Below are positions 15,612 through 23,200 of a stretch of DNA of 64,000 bases, one piece after another (positions within the stretch are counted from its first letter, which is position 1; each line of letters starts with the position of its first letter). Origin of the DNA: Isoptericola luteus (GTDB taxonomy: Bacteria > Actinomycetota > Actinomycetes > Actinomycetales > Cellulomonadaceae); contig NZ_JAIXCQ010000012.1 of NCBI RefSeq assembly GCF_020297055.1, positions 57,101 to 121,100 of the forward strand, given 5' to 3'. A program made the translations under genes and the position numbers. The notes under the pieces are model-generated. The model was not told the origin of the DNA. It was given only the letters and a program-made list of their open reading frames with translations, and did no database searches.

Positions 15612-17006
15612 TCAGCCCCGGCCCGGGCGCGCCCGCCAGTGACCCGCGACCGCGCGGCCCGAGCGGGCGTGCGGCGGCACCCAGACCGCGCTCGTTCCCG
15701 GGGCCTCCTCCCCCGGGCCTCGGTTCGGTGCGGCGAGCGTGCGCGCGACGTCGGCCGCCCGCAGCGCGGCGCGGTCCACGAACGTCGCGGTGACGTCGGT
15801 GCCGACCAGCCCGGCGGTGTCGGCGGTGGCGTCACGCACGACGTCGGCGAACGCGCCCGCGTACTCGGCGGCGACCTGGACCAGCCAGTCGGCCTCGACG
15901 CCGAGGTCGGCGGCGGCCCGCACGAGGTTGCCCGGGCCGATCCCGCGCAGGCGGTACTCGCCGCCGAGCTTCATCGCGAGCCGCCCCGAGTAGCGGACCT
16001 CCTCGGGCCGCCACAGCAGGCTGGCGCCCACCAGGTCGTACAGGGGCGCCAGCACGGTGCGGGCCCCGACGTGCAGCAGGGCGAGGTTCTTCGCGTGGGC
16101 GTCGGTGCCCGCCGCGACCCAGTTGAAGACGACGGAGCGTGCGAGGTCGTCGCGGGCGGTGGCGAGGTCGCGGCGGTCGACGCTGCGCGCGACGGCCGTC
16201 GCGATCGTGCGGACGCCGGGCCCGCCGTCGGACTCGTACTTGGCGGAGCGCCACAGCCCCAGGGCCTGGCACAGGTCCTCCTGGTGGAGGCGGCGCACGG
16301 ACCCGTCCGCGGCGGCCAGCCGGTCGAAGCGCTCGACGACGACCGCCGGCTGGTCCTCGAACCAGGCGGCCTCCACGCCCGCCACGGAGAGCCCCAGCGT
16401 GCGCGCCGCACGCATCGTCACCAGCTCGGCGGCGTCCGAGTGCGCCAGCCCGCCGACCCCGATCTTGAAGATGTGCGTGCTCGCGGCCCGGCCCGTGGGC
16501 TGGTGCCAGGAGCCGTCGACGGCGCGCGTGAGCGCGAACTTGCCCTGCTGGCCGCCCAGGGAGAACCTGCCGCCGTGCTGCTCGAAGGCCCACGAGCTAT
16601 CGTCGGCGCGCAGCTCGCGCAGGTGCGCGGCGATCTCGGCGTCGTCGAGCGCGCGGCTGCCCGTGGCGTCCGTGGGGGCGGTGCCCTCGGGCAGGATCTG
16701 CACGGCCCCGGCGCAGTCCGCGCCCATGTGCCGCAGCAGGGCGAAGGCGGTGGGCCGCCGCTCGTCGAACTGCGCCGCCCAGCGGCCGCGCACCTCGTCG
16801 CTGTCCGGGAGCAGGTTGTCGATCCACGGCATCGCGACCTCGGGTCCGTGCCGGGTCACGTGACGCGGCATGCTCACCGACAGCGACGGCGCGGCGCGCA
16901 GGCGCTGGTATGCCGCCGTGTACTCGAACGAGACGTCGCCGCTGCGCGCACGCTCGAGCACCCCGGCGGGCGTGCCGTCGAGCCAGACGTCGAGCCGGTC
17001 AGCCAC
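15612..17006 (-). CDS. hipA: HipA-family serine/threonine kinase toxin
   Basis: About 464 residues from GTG 17006, which overlaps the hipB stop. N-terminal HipA domain followed by the kinase core. Ser149 in GRFSLGGQQGK aligns with the autophosphorylated Ser150 of the E. coli protein in its flexible P-loop. The catalytic segment TDAHAKN and a metal-binding PLYDLVG are intact, so the toxin is probably active. E. coli HipA phosphorylates glutamyl-tRNA synthetase and causes persistence; the target here is unknown. The last 40 residues are R/P/G-rich. GTG 17012 is an alternative start. Confidence 0.9.
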   Translation of the reverse strand: MADRLDVWLDGTPAGVLERARSGDVSFEYTAAYQRLRAAPSLSVSMPRHVTRHGPEVAMPWIDNLLPDSDEVRGRWAAQFDERRPTAFALLRHMGADCAGAVQILPEGTAPTDATGSRALDDAEIAAHLRELRADDSSWAFEQHGGRFSLGGQQGKFALTRAVDGSWHQPTGRAASTHIFKIGVGGLAHSDAAELVTMRAARTLGLSVAGVEAAWFEDQPAVVVERFDRLAAADGSVRRLHQEDLCQALGLWRSAKYESDGGPGVRTIATAVARSVDRRDLATARDDLARSVVFNWVAAGTDAHAKNLALLHVGARTVLAPLYDLVGASLLWRPEEVRYSGRLAMKLGGEYRLRGIGPGNLVRAAADLGVEADWLVQVAAEYAGAFADVVRDATADTAGLVGTDVTATFVDRAALRAADVARTLAAPNRGPGEEAPGTSAVWVPPHARSGRAVAGHWRARPGRG

Positions 17007-17253
17007 GCGCACGTCCCAGGACGGTCTCCAGCGCGTCGTCAGGCTCGTCCGGGGCCACGTCGACCACGAGGTCGACCGCACGCAGGGCGTCGAGCACGAG
17101 GTCCAGCCGAGCGGTCGGCGCGCCTGCCTCGGCGGCGATGACCCACTGGCGCGAGACGTCGACGACGGCGGCGAGGTCGCCCTGCGTCATCCCCTTGTCC
17201 TTGCGGGCGCGCCGCAGCAGGGCGCCCAGCTCCTCGGCGTTCGCGATGATCAT
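16999..17253 (-). CDS. hipB: HipB-like antitoxin (XRE HTH)
   Basis: 84 residues. Helix-turn-helix of the Cro/C1 type spans about residues 10-62 (ALLRRARKDKGMTQGDLAAV, VSRQWVIAAEAG), with a short D/E-rich C-terminus. It neutralises HipA and represses the operon. ATG 17253 has a GGGGGAG ribosome binding site. Three TGTCA-N8-type boxes and a strong promoter lie immediately upstream. Confidence 0.9.
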   Translation of the reverse strand: MIIANAEELGALLRRARKDKGMTQGDLAAVVDVSRQWVIAAEAGAPTARLDLVLDALRAVDLVVDVAPDEPDDALETVLGRARG

Positions 17254-17280
17254 CGCCGCTCCCCCGTCGATCGACCCGGA

Positions 17281-17354
17281 TGTCAGCGCTCGCCGACATC
17301 CGCCTGGATGTCAACGCTAAGTAACATTGGCCCCAATGTCAACGGAGAGTGACA
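17281..17354. promoter_or_regulatory. Three HipB operator boxes at 28-bp intervals
   Basis: TGTCA-N8-CGACA at 17281-17298, TGTCA-N8-TAACA at 17309-17326 and TGTCA-N8-TGACA at 17337-17354, each starting exactly 28 bp after the previous one. The arm-N8-arm layout is that of E. coli hip operators (TATCC-N8-GGATA). Box 3 covers the -35, box 2 covers the -10 and box 1 lies just after the transcription start. A further dyad, ACATTGG-CC-CCAATGT (17324-17339), fills the spacer. Confidence 0.72.
17314..17342 (-). promoter_or_regulatory. hipBA promoter
   Basis: On the minus strand TTGACA (17342-17337), a 17-bp spacer and TAGCGT (17319-17314), a near-ideal primary-sigma promoter. The predicted start is about 17307, giving a leader of about 54 nt to hipB ATG 17253. 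Confidence 0.75.
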
Positions 17355-17463
17355 TTCTGCGAGCGCCGCGGCGAAGGACAGCGCCTGGCAGGAAGTGCCC
17401 GGCGTGAACGCCCCGAGGGCTCGCGCCCCACGGGCCCCTGGCGACCAGGCGTCCGTTGCCGTA

Positions 17464-17478
17464 GAGTAACGGTTACTC
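17464..17478. promoter_or_regulatory. Operator dyad abutting an ArsR start codon
   Basis: GAGTAAC-G-GTTACTC: perfect 7-bp arms, ending on the base before ATG 17479. TAGAGT at 17462-17467 is a candidate -10. Binding of the ArsR product here would block both initiation of transcription and early elongation. Confidence 0.65.
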
Positions 17479-17835
17479 ATGAGCAACCAACCAGTAGCCC
17501 ACGCCGCGCTCGACGCCCTCGGGGACCCGACCCGTCGCCAGATCGTGGAGCGCCTTCGCCAGGGCCCGGTCGCGGTCGGGGCGCTCGCGGACGACCTCCC
17601 GGTCGGCCGCCCCGCGGTGAGCAAGCACCTCAAGGTCCTCCAGGGCGCAGGCCTCGTGGAGCATCGCTCCGTCGGCACCCGGAACCTGTACGCGCTCGCA
17701 CCCGGCGGCCTCGCCGTCGTCCACCGCTGGTTGACCGAGCAGTGGGACGGCGTGCTGGGTGCGTTCGCCGACCACGCCGGGAGTGCCGCACCCTCCGGGC
17801 ACCCCGCACACGTCGAGGACGGGAGCACGTCATGA
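17479..17835 (+). CDS. ArsR-family regulator of an SRPBCC operon
   Basis: 118 residues with a typical winged helix (LDALGDPTRRQIVERLRQGP, VGRPAVSKHLKVLQGAGLV, RNLYALAPGGL) and a short C-terminal helix. It belongs to the ArsR group encoded directly before Aha1-like SRPBCC proteins. No metal-sensing cysteines. Overlaps the next gene by ATGA, and an operator dyad lies directly before its start. Confidence 0.9.
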   Translation: MSNQPVAHAALDALGDPTRRQIVERLRQGPVAVGALADDLPVGRPAVSKHLKVLQGAGLVEHRSVGTRNLYALAPGGLAVVHRWLTEQWDGVLGAFADHAGSAAPSGHPAHVEDGSTS

Positions 17836-18266
17836 GTCTGGATCCCCTGCACCGCGAGGTACTGGTGTCCCTTCCTCCCCCGCGCGCGTTCCGGCGCTTC
17901 GTGGACGATGTCGGAGCCTGGTGGCCATTGGAGGCGTTCAGCGTGTTCGGCGCCGGCGGCACGGTCGAGTTCGTCGAGGGACGGATCGTGGAGACCGGGC
18001 CCTCGGGCGAGACGGCCGTGTGGGGCACGGTCACGGAGTCGCGCGAGCCGCAAGCGCTGGCGTTCTCCTGGCATCCCGGCCGTACGGACGGCGAGGCCTC
18101 GCACGTGCGGGTCACGTTCACACCGACAGATGATCCCGCCGTCACCCTCGTCGCCCTCGAGCACGGCGGCTGGGAGGTCTATCCCGACCCGCGCGCGTCC
18201 AGGGAGAGCTACGGCAGCGGCTGGGTGACGGTGCTGGGCCGTCTGGCGGGCGGCGAGAGCCGGTGA
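17832..18266 (+). CDS. SRPBCC / Aha1-like domain protein
   Basis: 144 residues forming an AHSA1/START-like hydrophobic-ligand fold: LPPPRAFRRFVDDVGAWWPL, VEFVEGRIVETG, VTFTPTDD and a C-terminal helix. Such proteins encoded with an ArsR repressor are thought to bind small hydrophobic ligands; no reaction is established. Stop-start overlaps on both sides (ATGA before, GTGA after) tie the three genes together. Confidence 0.88.
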   Translation: MSLDPLHREVLVSLPPPRAFRRFVDDVGAWWPLEAFSVFGAGGTVEFVEGRIVETGPSGETAVWGTVTESREPQALAFSWHPGRTDGEASHVRVTFTPTDDPAVTLVALEHGGWEVYPDPRASRESYGSGWVTVLGRLAGGESR

Positions 18267-18712
18267 GCAAGGTGGAGTCTCTCGGCGTGGCCGACCTGGT
18301 GGCGTTCGTGCGCGAGCACGGCGACGGCGTGCTGACGACGGCTGGCCCGGACGGCGCGCCGCAGGCCGCCTACCTGTCCCTGGCGGTCACGGACGACGGC
18401 GAGCTCGTGCTCGACGCGCGGGCGACGTCGCGCAAGGTGGCGAACGTGCGGCGCGACCCCCGGGTCGCCGTCGTGGTCGGTGGCCGCGACGGGGTCACCC
18501 TCCAGGGCGAGGGCCGGGCCGACCTCCCCACGGGCCCGGACCTGGACCGGTGCCGCGCGGCCTACCGGGCCGCCTTCGAGCAGTTCGCGGCCTCGCTGGA
18601 GGACCCGGGGATCGTCGTGCTGCGGGTCCGGATCGACTGGGCGCGCCTGGGTGACTACCGGGTCGCTCCCCCGACGGTCCGCGAGCGGACGGCCGAGGCG
18701 CTCGACGGCTGA
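18263..18712 (+). CDS. PPOX-class flavin/F420-dependent oxidoreductase
   Basis: 149 residues with the split-barrel fold of pyridoxamine-5'-phosphate-oxidase-like enzymes: GVLTTAGPDGAPQAAYLS, LVLDARATSRKVANVRRDPR and a C-terminal VRIDW strand. In actinobacteria these frequently use F420H2 or FMN and are annotated as TIGR03618-type oxidoreductases. It is the last gene of the ArsR-SRPBCC operon. The cofactor is not decided by the sequence. Confidence 0.85.
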   Translation: MSKVESLGVADLVAFVREHGDGVLTTAGPDGAPQAAYLSLAVTDDGELVLDARATSRKVANVRRDPRVAVVVGGRDGVTLQGEGRADLPTGPDLDRCRAAYRAAFEQFAASLEDPGIVVLRVRIDWARLGDYRVAPPTVRERTAEALDG

Positions 18713-18920
18713 CGGGCGCCCGGTCCAGGCCGCCGTGGGGCTCCGCCCGGCGAGCGCGACCAGCCCGAGGACTGCCCCGTGCAGCACCGGGACCGGGCTG
18801 CACCACACGGTGCCGTCACGCACGGGGCCGACCCTCGCACGAGGACCCGGTCAGGAACGTCGCCGGTGCCACGTCCGGCAGGCGACGGTGGCGGGCCGCG
18901 TCCCCTGGGGGACGGACTCC

Positions 18921-20447
18921 TCACCTGTCGTCGCGGTGTGCGGGCTTCGCGGAGGTCGGTCGGCCGGGTCCGGCCGGCGGGTGGCCGCGCCAGGTGACGT
19001 GCAGGACGCACGCGTCGTCGAGCTCGTTGCCGAGGTCGAGGACGAGCCGCTCCGGCAGGCCGGGGTCGCGGGCGTACCGGGTGACGGCCTCCGACAGGCG
19101 GAACAGCCCGTCGCGCAGGGCGCGGTCGCGGCGTTCGGCGACCCCGTCGGTGTACAGCACGACGGCGTCTCCCGGGGACAGGGCGATCTCGGCCTCGACG
19201 CGGCCGGCGGGGTCGCGCGCCACGCCGAGCGGCGCCGAGCGGCCGTCCCACAGGAACTCGACCTCGCCGTCGGCGCGCACCAGCAGCGGTGGCGGGTGCC
19301 CGGCGCACGCGTACCGCAGGGTGCCGCTCGTGGTGTCGAGGACGGCGTGCACCATGGTGGCGCCGAACCCGACGTCGTGGCGGGTGACGTACTGGTCGAG
19401 GCGGTTCAGCAGGGTCGCGGGGCCCGCCTCCGGGGCTGCGAGCGCCCGGCCGGCGGTGCGCAGCTGGCCCATCGTCGTGGCGGCGGGCAGCCCGTGCCCG
19501 ACGACGTCGCCGACCTCGAGCGCGACCGAGGTGCGCGTCATCATGAACACGTCGTACCAGTCGCCACCGACGGTCAGCCCGCGGGTGGCGGGCCGGTAGG
19601 CGGCGGCGAGGCCCACGCCGTCGTGCTGCGGCATGTCCTGGGAGAGCATCGCGTGCTGGAGCTCGTACGCGACGGACACGCTCTGCTCGTGCAGCCGTGC
19701 GCGGTCGAGGGCGAGGGCGCCGTGCCGGGCGATGGTCGCCAGGGCGTCGGGGTCGAGCTCCTCGTCGCCGGGCCGGCGGTGGGGGGTGACGACGAGGGTG
19801 CCGTGGGCCTGCTCCCCGGTGCCGACGGGCACGTGGATGCGGCCGTCGGGGGTGGCGTAGGGCGTGGGGTTGCGCCCGACGGCGCCGGCGCGCAGCTCGG
19901 CCGCCTCGACGGAGACGTGCCGGGTCACGGACTGCAGCAGCGCGTCGACGACGCCCTGCATCCCGGCGGCGCGGGACAGTGCCGCGGTCGCGTCCTGCAC
20001 CCAGCGCAGCCGCTGCGCGGAGCGTTCGGTCAGGGCGCGCGCGGCGACGAGCTCGCGCTCGAACTTCTCGCGGTCGTGGGCGGCGAGCAGGACGGCGTCG
20101 ATCCCGCCGTCGGGGCCGGTCGTGCGCCGTGCGGACAGCAGCACGGGCAGTGGGCCGCCGGGGGTGCGCAGCCGCGTGGAGACGTCGTCGACCCGGCCCG
20201 CCAGGACGAGCCGAGGCATGACGTGCGTGTCCCAGTAGATCCGGCCGCCGGCGCTGAGCAGGTCGCTCAGCCGCCGTCCCAGCACCTCGGGCTCCGGCAC
20301 GGCCAGGGGCGACGGGTCGCCGTCCCCGTCCGACCCGGCGTACCAGGCGAGGAACGTGGCGTTCGCGTCGAGCACGTGCCCGTCGAGGTCGAGGCGCAGG
20401 AGTGCCGCCGGGGCGGTGGCCCACCAGGCGGCGCGGTCCCCCGTCAT
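18921..20447 (-). CDS. PAS-PP2C (SpoIIE-type) phosphatase, RsbP-like
   Basis: 508 residues. N-terminal PAS domain (about 1-120, LLRLDLDGHVLDANATFLAWY), a helical linker (DREKFERELVAARALTERSA, about 120-150), a middle GAF-like section, and a C-terminal PP2C/SpoIIE phosphatase (about 270-490) with the metal-binding GGDWYDVF and DVVGHGLPAA motifs. Its ATG overlaps the stop of an RsbQ-like hydrolase gene. In Bacillus, RsbQ activates the PAS domain of RsbP, which dephosphorylates the anti-anti-sigma RsbV under energy stress. The pair here has the same architecture, but no RsbV/RsbW or alternative sigma gene lies nearby. Confidence 0.9.
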   Translation of the reverse strand: MTGDRAAWWATAPAALLRLDLDGHVLDANATFLAWYAGSDGDGDPSPLAVPEPEVLGRRLSDLLSAGGRIYWDTHVMPRLVLAGRVDDVSTRLRTPGGPLPVLLSARRTTGPDGGIDAVLLAAHDREKFERELVAARALTERSAQRLRWVQDATAALSRAAGMQGVVDALLQSVTRHVSVEAAELRAGAVGRNPTPYATPDGRIHVPVGTGEQAHGTLVVTPHRRPGDEELDPDALATIARHGALALDRARLHEQSVSVAYELQHAMLSQDMPQHDGVGLAAAYRPATRGLTVGGDWYDVFMMTRTSVALEVGDVVGHGLPAATTMGQLRTAGRALAAPEAGPATLLNRLDQYVTRHDVGFGATMVHAVLDTTSGTLRYACAGHPPPLLVRADGEVEFLWDGRSAPLGVARDPAGRVEAEIALSPGDAVVLYTDGVAERRDRALRDGLFRLSEAVTRYARDPGLPERLVLDLGNELDDACVLHVTWRGHPPAGPGRPTSAKPAHRDDR

Positions 20448-21241
20448 GAGTCCAGGAAGTCCCGCATCGCCGAGACGAGCGCGGCGGGCGCGCTGAGGTT
20501 CGGGCAGTGCCCGACCGCGTCGATGAGGGTGAACCGGGAGCCGGGGATGTGCTCGTGCACGTATCGGCCGACCGTCAGGGGGGCGATCGCGTCCTGCCGG
20601 CACTGCACGACGAGGCTGGGCGTGCGCACGGCGGGCAGGTCGGCGCGGTTGTCGGACAGGAACGTGGTGCGGGCAAACCGTCGGCCCGGCTCGGGGTCGG
20701 TGTGCAGGAACGCGTCGGTGAGCTCCTGGCCGAGCTCGGGACGGTCCGGGTTGCCGGCGATGACGGGGGCCAGCAGCTCGGACCAGCCGAGGTAGTTGGT
20801 GTCCATGGTCGCCAGGAGCTCGTCGATCTCCTCGGCGGTGAACCCGCCGACGTACCCGGGTTCGTCGATGTAGCGCGGGCTGGGGCCTACCAGCACCAGC
20901 CGGTCGAACAGGTCGGGGCGTCGGTTCGCGGCCAGCACCCCGATCATGGAGCTCACGGAATGGCCGACGAACACGGCCGGTCCGAGCGCGAGCTCGTCGA
21001 GCAGGCCGATCACGTCGGCCGCGTACCCCTCGAGGGAGGAGTGCCGGTCGGGGTCGTACGCCGACGGGTCGGCGCCGCCGGACCCCGCGTGGTCGAACAG
21101 CACGACGCGGTGGTCGGGCTCGAACGCAGGCGCGACGAACCGCCACATCGACTGGTTGCAGCCGAACCCGTGCGCGAACACGACGGGTGCGCCGTCCGGC
21201 ACACCGGACAGGCTCACGCGGTGGCGTTCGCAGGCGTTCAT
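20444..21241 (-). CDS. rsbQ: RsbQ-like alpha/beta hydrolase (stress signalling)
   Basis: 265 residues, the usual RsbQ length. Triad S95 (GHSVSS), D217 (CRQDAIAP) and H245 (VGHCP) in the spacing of RsbQ and the KAI2/D14 receptor family; the RRPDLFDRLVLVGPSPRY and YVGGF blocks are the RsbQ-type lid region. RsbQ is required for energy-stress signalling through RsbP, probably by acting on a small hydrophobic ligand. It is encoded directly upstream of and overlapping the PAS-PP2C gene, as in Bacillus. TACCCT at 21254-21249 lies seven bases before the ATG. Confidence 0.9.
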   Translation of the reverse strand: MNACERHRVSLSGVPDGAPVVFAHGFGCNQSMWRFVAPAFEPDHRVVLFDHAGSGGADPSAYDPDRHSSLEGYAADVIGLLDELALGPAVFVGHSVSSMIGVLAANRRPDLFDRLVLVGPSPRYIDEPGYVGGFTAEEIDELLATMDTNYLGWSELLAPVIAGNPDRPELGQELTDAFLHTDPEPGRRFARTTFLSDNRADLPAVRTPSLVVQCRQDAIAPLTVGRYVHEHIPGSRFTLIDAVGHCPNLSAPAALVSAMRDFLDS

Positions 21242-21387
21242 CGAGGCCAGGGTAGATGGTCGGCGCCCACCAGGCGCGCGGCGACCGGGTGAGGTCCGGC
21301 ACTTCCGCGCGTGGCACGTGCCGGGTCGTGCCCGGCGAGCGCCGAAATGACGGTGACGGTGGCCGTGGGCGACCGTACGCTCCCGCC

Positions 21388-22155
21388 ATGCTGACGTACG
21401 ACGACGACGGTTCAGGTCCCGCGGTCCTCCTGGTGCACGCCGGGGTGGCGGACCGGCGCATGTGGACCCACATGGCCGACGCGCTGTCCTCCCGGTGGCG
21501 GGTGGTGCGCCCGGACCTGCGCGGGTTCGGTGACTCCCCCCTGCCTGGCGAGACGTACGCGAACGCCGACGACCTCGCCGACCTGCTCGAGCAGCTGGGG
21601 ATCGAGGACGCTGCCGTGGTGGGCTGCTCGTTCGGCGGCGAGGTCGCGCTCGAGCTCGCCGCGGCGCACCCCGGCCGCGTGCGCCGGCTCGTCCTGCTCA
21701 ACGCGCCGTACGACGGTGCGGAGGTGACGGCGGACCTGCGGGCCTTCGCCGAGCGCGAGGACGAGCTGCTCGAGGCCGGTGACGTCGACGGTGCCGTGCG
21801 CCTCAACGTCGAGACCTGGGTGGGACCGGACGGCGACGAGGCGGCGCGGGACCTGGTGGCGGCCATGCAGCGGCGGGCGTTCGACGTCCAGCTCGCGGCG
21901 GACGCCGTCGCCGAGGCCGGCGGGCCCGCCCCCGCACCCCGCGACGTCGAGGTCGACCCGGCTGCGGTCCGGGTGCCGACCCTCGTCGTGAGCGGTGCCC
22001 ACGACCTGGAGCACTTCCGCAGGGCGGCGGCGCTGCTGGCCGAGCAGATCCCGGGCGCCGAGCACGTGGAGCTCGGGTGGGCGGGGCACCTGCCGGTGCT
22101 CGAGCGCCCCGAGGCCGCGACCGAGCTGGTGCGCCAGGCGCTGGACACGCCCTGA
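21388..22155 (+). CDS. Alpha/beta hydrolase
   Basis: 255 residues. Landmarks: LLVHAGVADRRMW, RPDLRGFGDS, nucleophile elbow VGCSFGGE, acid in SGAHDLEHF and histidine in WAGHLP. Family members include esterases, lactonases and haloperoxidase-like proteins; the substrate is unknown. ATG 21388 follows TACGCT (21376-21381) by six bases. Divergent from the rsbQ-like gene, so the two promoters share about 150 bp. Confidence 0.87.
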   Translation: MLTYDDDGSGPAVLLVHAGVADRRMWTHMADALSSRWRVVRPDLRGFGDSPLPGETYANADDLADLLEQLGIEDAAVVGCSFGGEVALELAAAHPGRVRRLVLLNAPYDGAEVTADLRAFAEREDELLEAGDVDGAVRLNVETWVGPDGDEAARDLVAAMQRRAFDVQLAADAVAEAGGPAPAPRDVEVDPAAVRVPTLVVSGAHDLEHFRRAAALLAEQIPGAEHVELGWAGHLPVLERPEAATELVRQALDTP

Positions 22156-22235
22156 GCCGTGCCCGGCGACGCCCGCCCGTCCCACCCGGCACCGGCCGAA
22201 ACATCCACGTCACGTCCGCAGGGCAGTCTGGGGCG

Positions 22236-22787
22236 ATGCTCGTCGCCCCTGACTCCCCGGACCGCGCCGACGTGCGGGCGCTGCTCACCGAGCACCTCGC
22301 GCAGATGCACGCCACCTCGCCCCCGGACTCCGTGCACGCGCTCGGCCCCGTGGCGCTCGCGACCCCGGGCACCACGTTCCTGACGGCGCGGTCGCCCGAC
22401 GGCGCGCTGCTCGGGTGCGGGGCGCTCGTCGAGCTGGCCGCCGCCGGCCCGGGTGCCCCCGGCCACGGGGAGCTGAAGTCGATGCGCACCGCCGGCACCG
22501 CCCGCCGGCGCGGGGTCGCGTCCGCCGTCCTGGTCCGGCTGCTCGCCGTCGCCCGCGAGCGCCGGTACGGCCGCGTGAGCCTGGAGACCGGGTCCCAGGA
22601 GCTGTTCGCCGCGGCCCGGCGCCTGTACGCGCGGCACGGCTTCGAGCCCTGCGGGCCGTTCGGTACCTACGTCGCCGACCCGCACAGCGTGTTCCTCTCG
22701 CTCGAGCTGGCCGCGGACGACGCGGTGAAGGGCCTGGCGCAGGATCCGGTGCAGGATCCGGCGCCGTCCCCTAGGGCCTGTTGCTAA
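22236..22787 (+). CDS. GNAT acetyltransferase, 3' end altered by IS insertion
   Basis: 183 residues. The acetyl-CoA loop is RTAGTARRRGVASA, with the following ERRYGRVSLETG and YARHGFEPCGPFG typical of the family (PhnO/YafP-like). ATG 22236 follows CAGTCT (22224-22229) by six bases. The last four codons and the stop are read from the left inverted repeat of the IS element. Removing the element restores a frame that would run on about 28 codons to a TGA at 24219, overlapping the lrp gene. The catalytic domain is intact, so the enzyme is probably functional. Confidence 0.85.
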   Translation: MLVAPDSPDRADVRALLTEHLAQMHATSPPDSVHALGPVALATPGTTFLTARSPDGALLGCGALVELAAAGPGAPGHGELKSMRTAGTARRRGVASAVLVRLLAVARERRYGRVSLETGSQELFAAARRLYARHGFEPCGPFGTYVADPHSVFLSLELAADDAVKGLAQDPVQDPAPSPRACC

Positions 22788-22797
22788 ACCCGCTCGA
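22771..22797 (+). repeat. IS left terminal inverted repeat
   Basis: Begins with CTAGGGCCTG and continues TTGCTAAACCCG. It matches the reverse complement of 24113-24139 at 25 of 27 positions (differences at positions 8 and 23). The first CTAG is the probable target duplication. Confidence 0.85.
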
Positions 22798-22841
22798 TGA
22801 AAAGCCGGTCGGCGACGCCGTCGTGAGGCAGGATCTTCGAC

Positions 22842-23198
22842 ATGCGTGCGACATTGCGGAGTCTCGACTTCGACCCGGATCCTGGCGACCTTCCTGCCGA
22901 TCCGTCGGCCTTCAGGTTCAACGCTCGGCTGACGGTGGGCCCAGACGACGGCCCTGGTGACGAGACCTTCGACGTCACCGTCTGCACGCCCGAGTGGCTC
23001 TCGCAGGCCTGCAGAGCGTCGGGCGGCATCTACGACGCACGACACCACGTCGTCGTCACGTTGGACCAGTTTGACCGGCGAGTCCTCCGCGACTGGTTCG
23101 TGCGCCGAGTGCAGGGCGTCGAAGGCGACAACTGGAGCCGGATCGGCCACCGTCTGGGTCGGCTCGGCTTCTGGGAGTTCGAGGACTACGCATCCTAG
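22842..23198 (+). CDS. Imm8-family immunity protein inside the IS element
   Basis: 118 residues. Recognised from the family pattern: an N-terminal L-x-SLD strand, the DETFDVTVCTPEWL block in the middle, a histidine-containing ARHHVVVTLDQFD segment, and the characteristic C-terminus W-x-R-I-G-x-R-L-x-R-x-G-F-WEFEDY. Imm8 proteins protect against polymorphic toxins delivered by contact-dependent or secretion systems, but no toxin gene is present in the window. It starts about 45 bp inside the left inverted repeat, and its TAG stop is two bases from the transposase stop. Weak AGG-containing ribosome site. Confidence 0.8.
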   Translation: MRATLRSLDFDPDPGDLPADPSAFRFNARLTVGPDDGPGDETFDVTVCTPEWLSQACRASGGIYDARHHVVVTLDQFDRRVLRDWFVRRVQGVEGDNWSRIGHRLGRLGFWEFEDYAS

Positions 23199-23200
23199 GG

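Noticed and set aside
18713..18920. Small gene in the 208-bp gap between the PPOX and phosphatase genes
   Set aside because: No frame with a start signal; only a short GTCCCC/GGGGAC dyad near 18900-18914 that may help terminate the convergent units.
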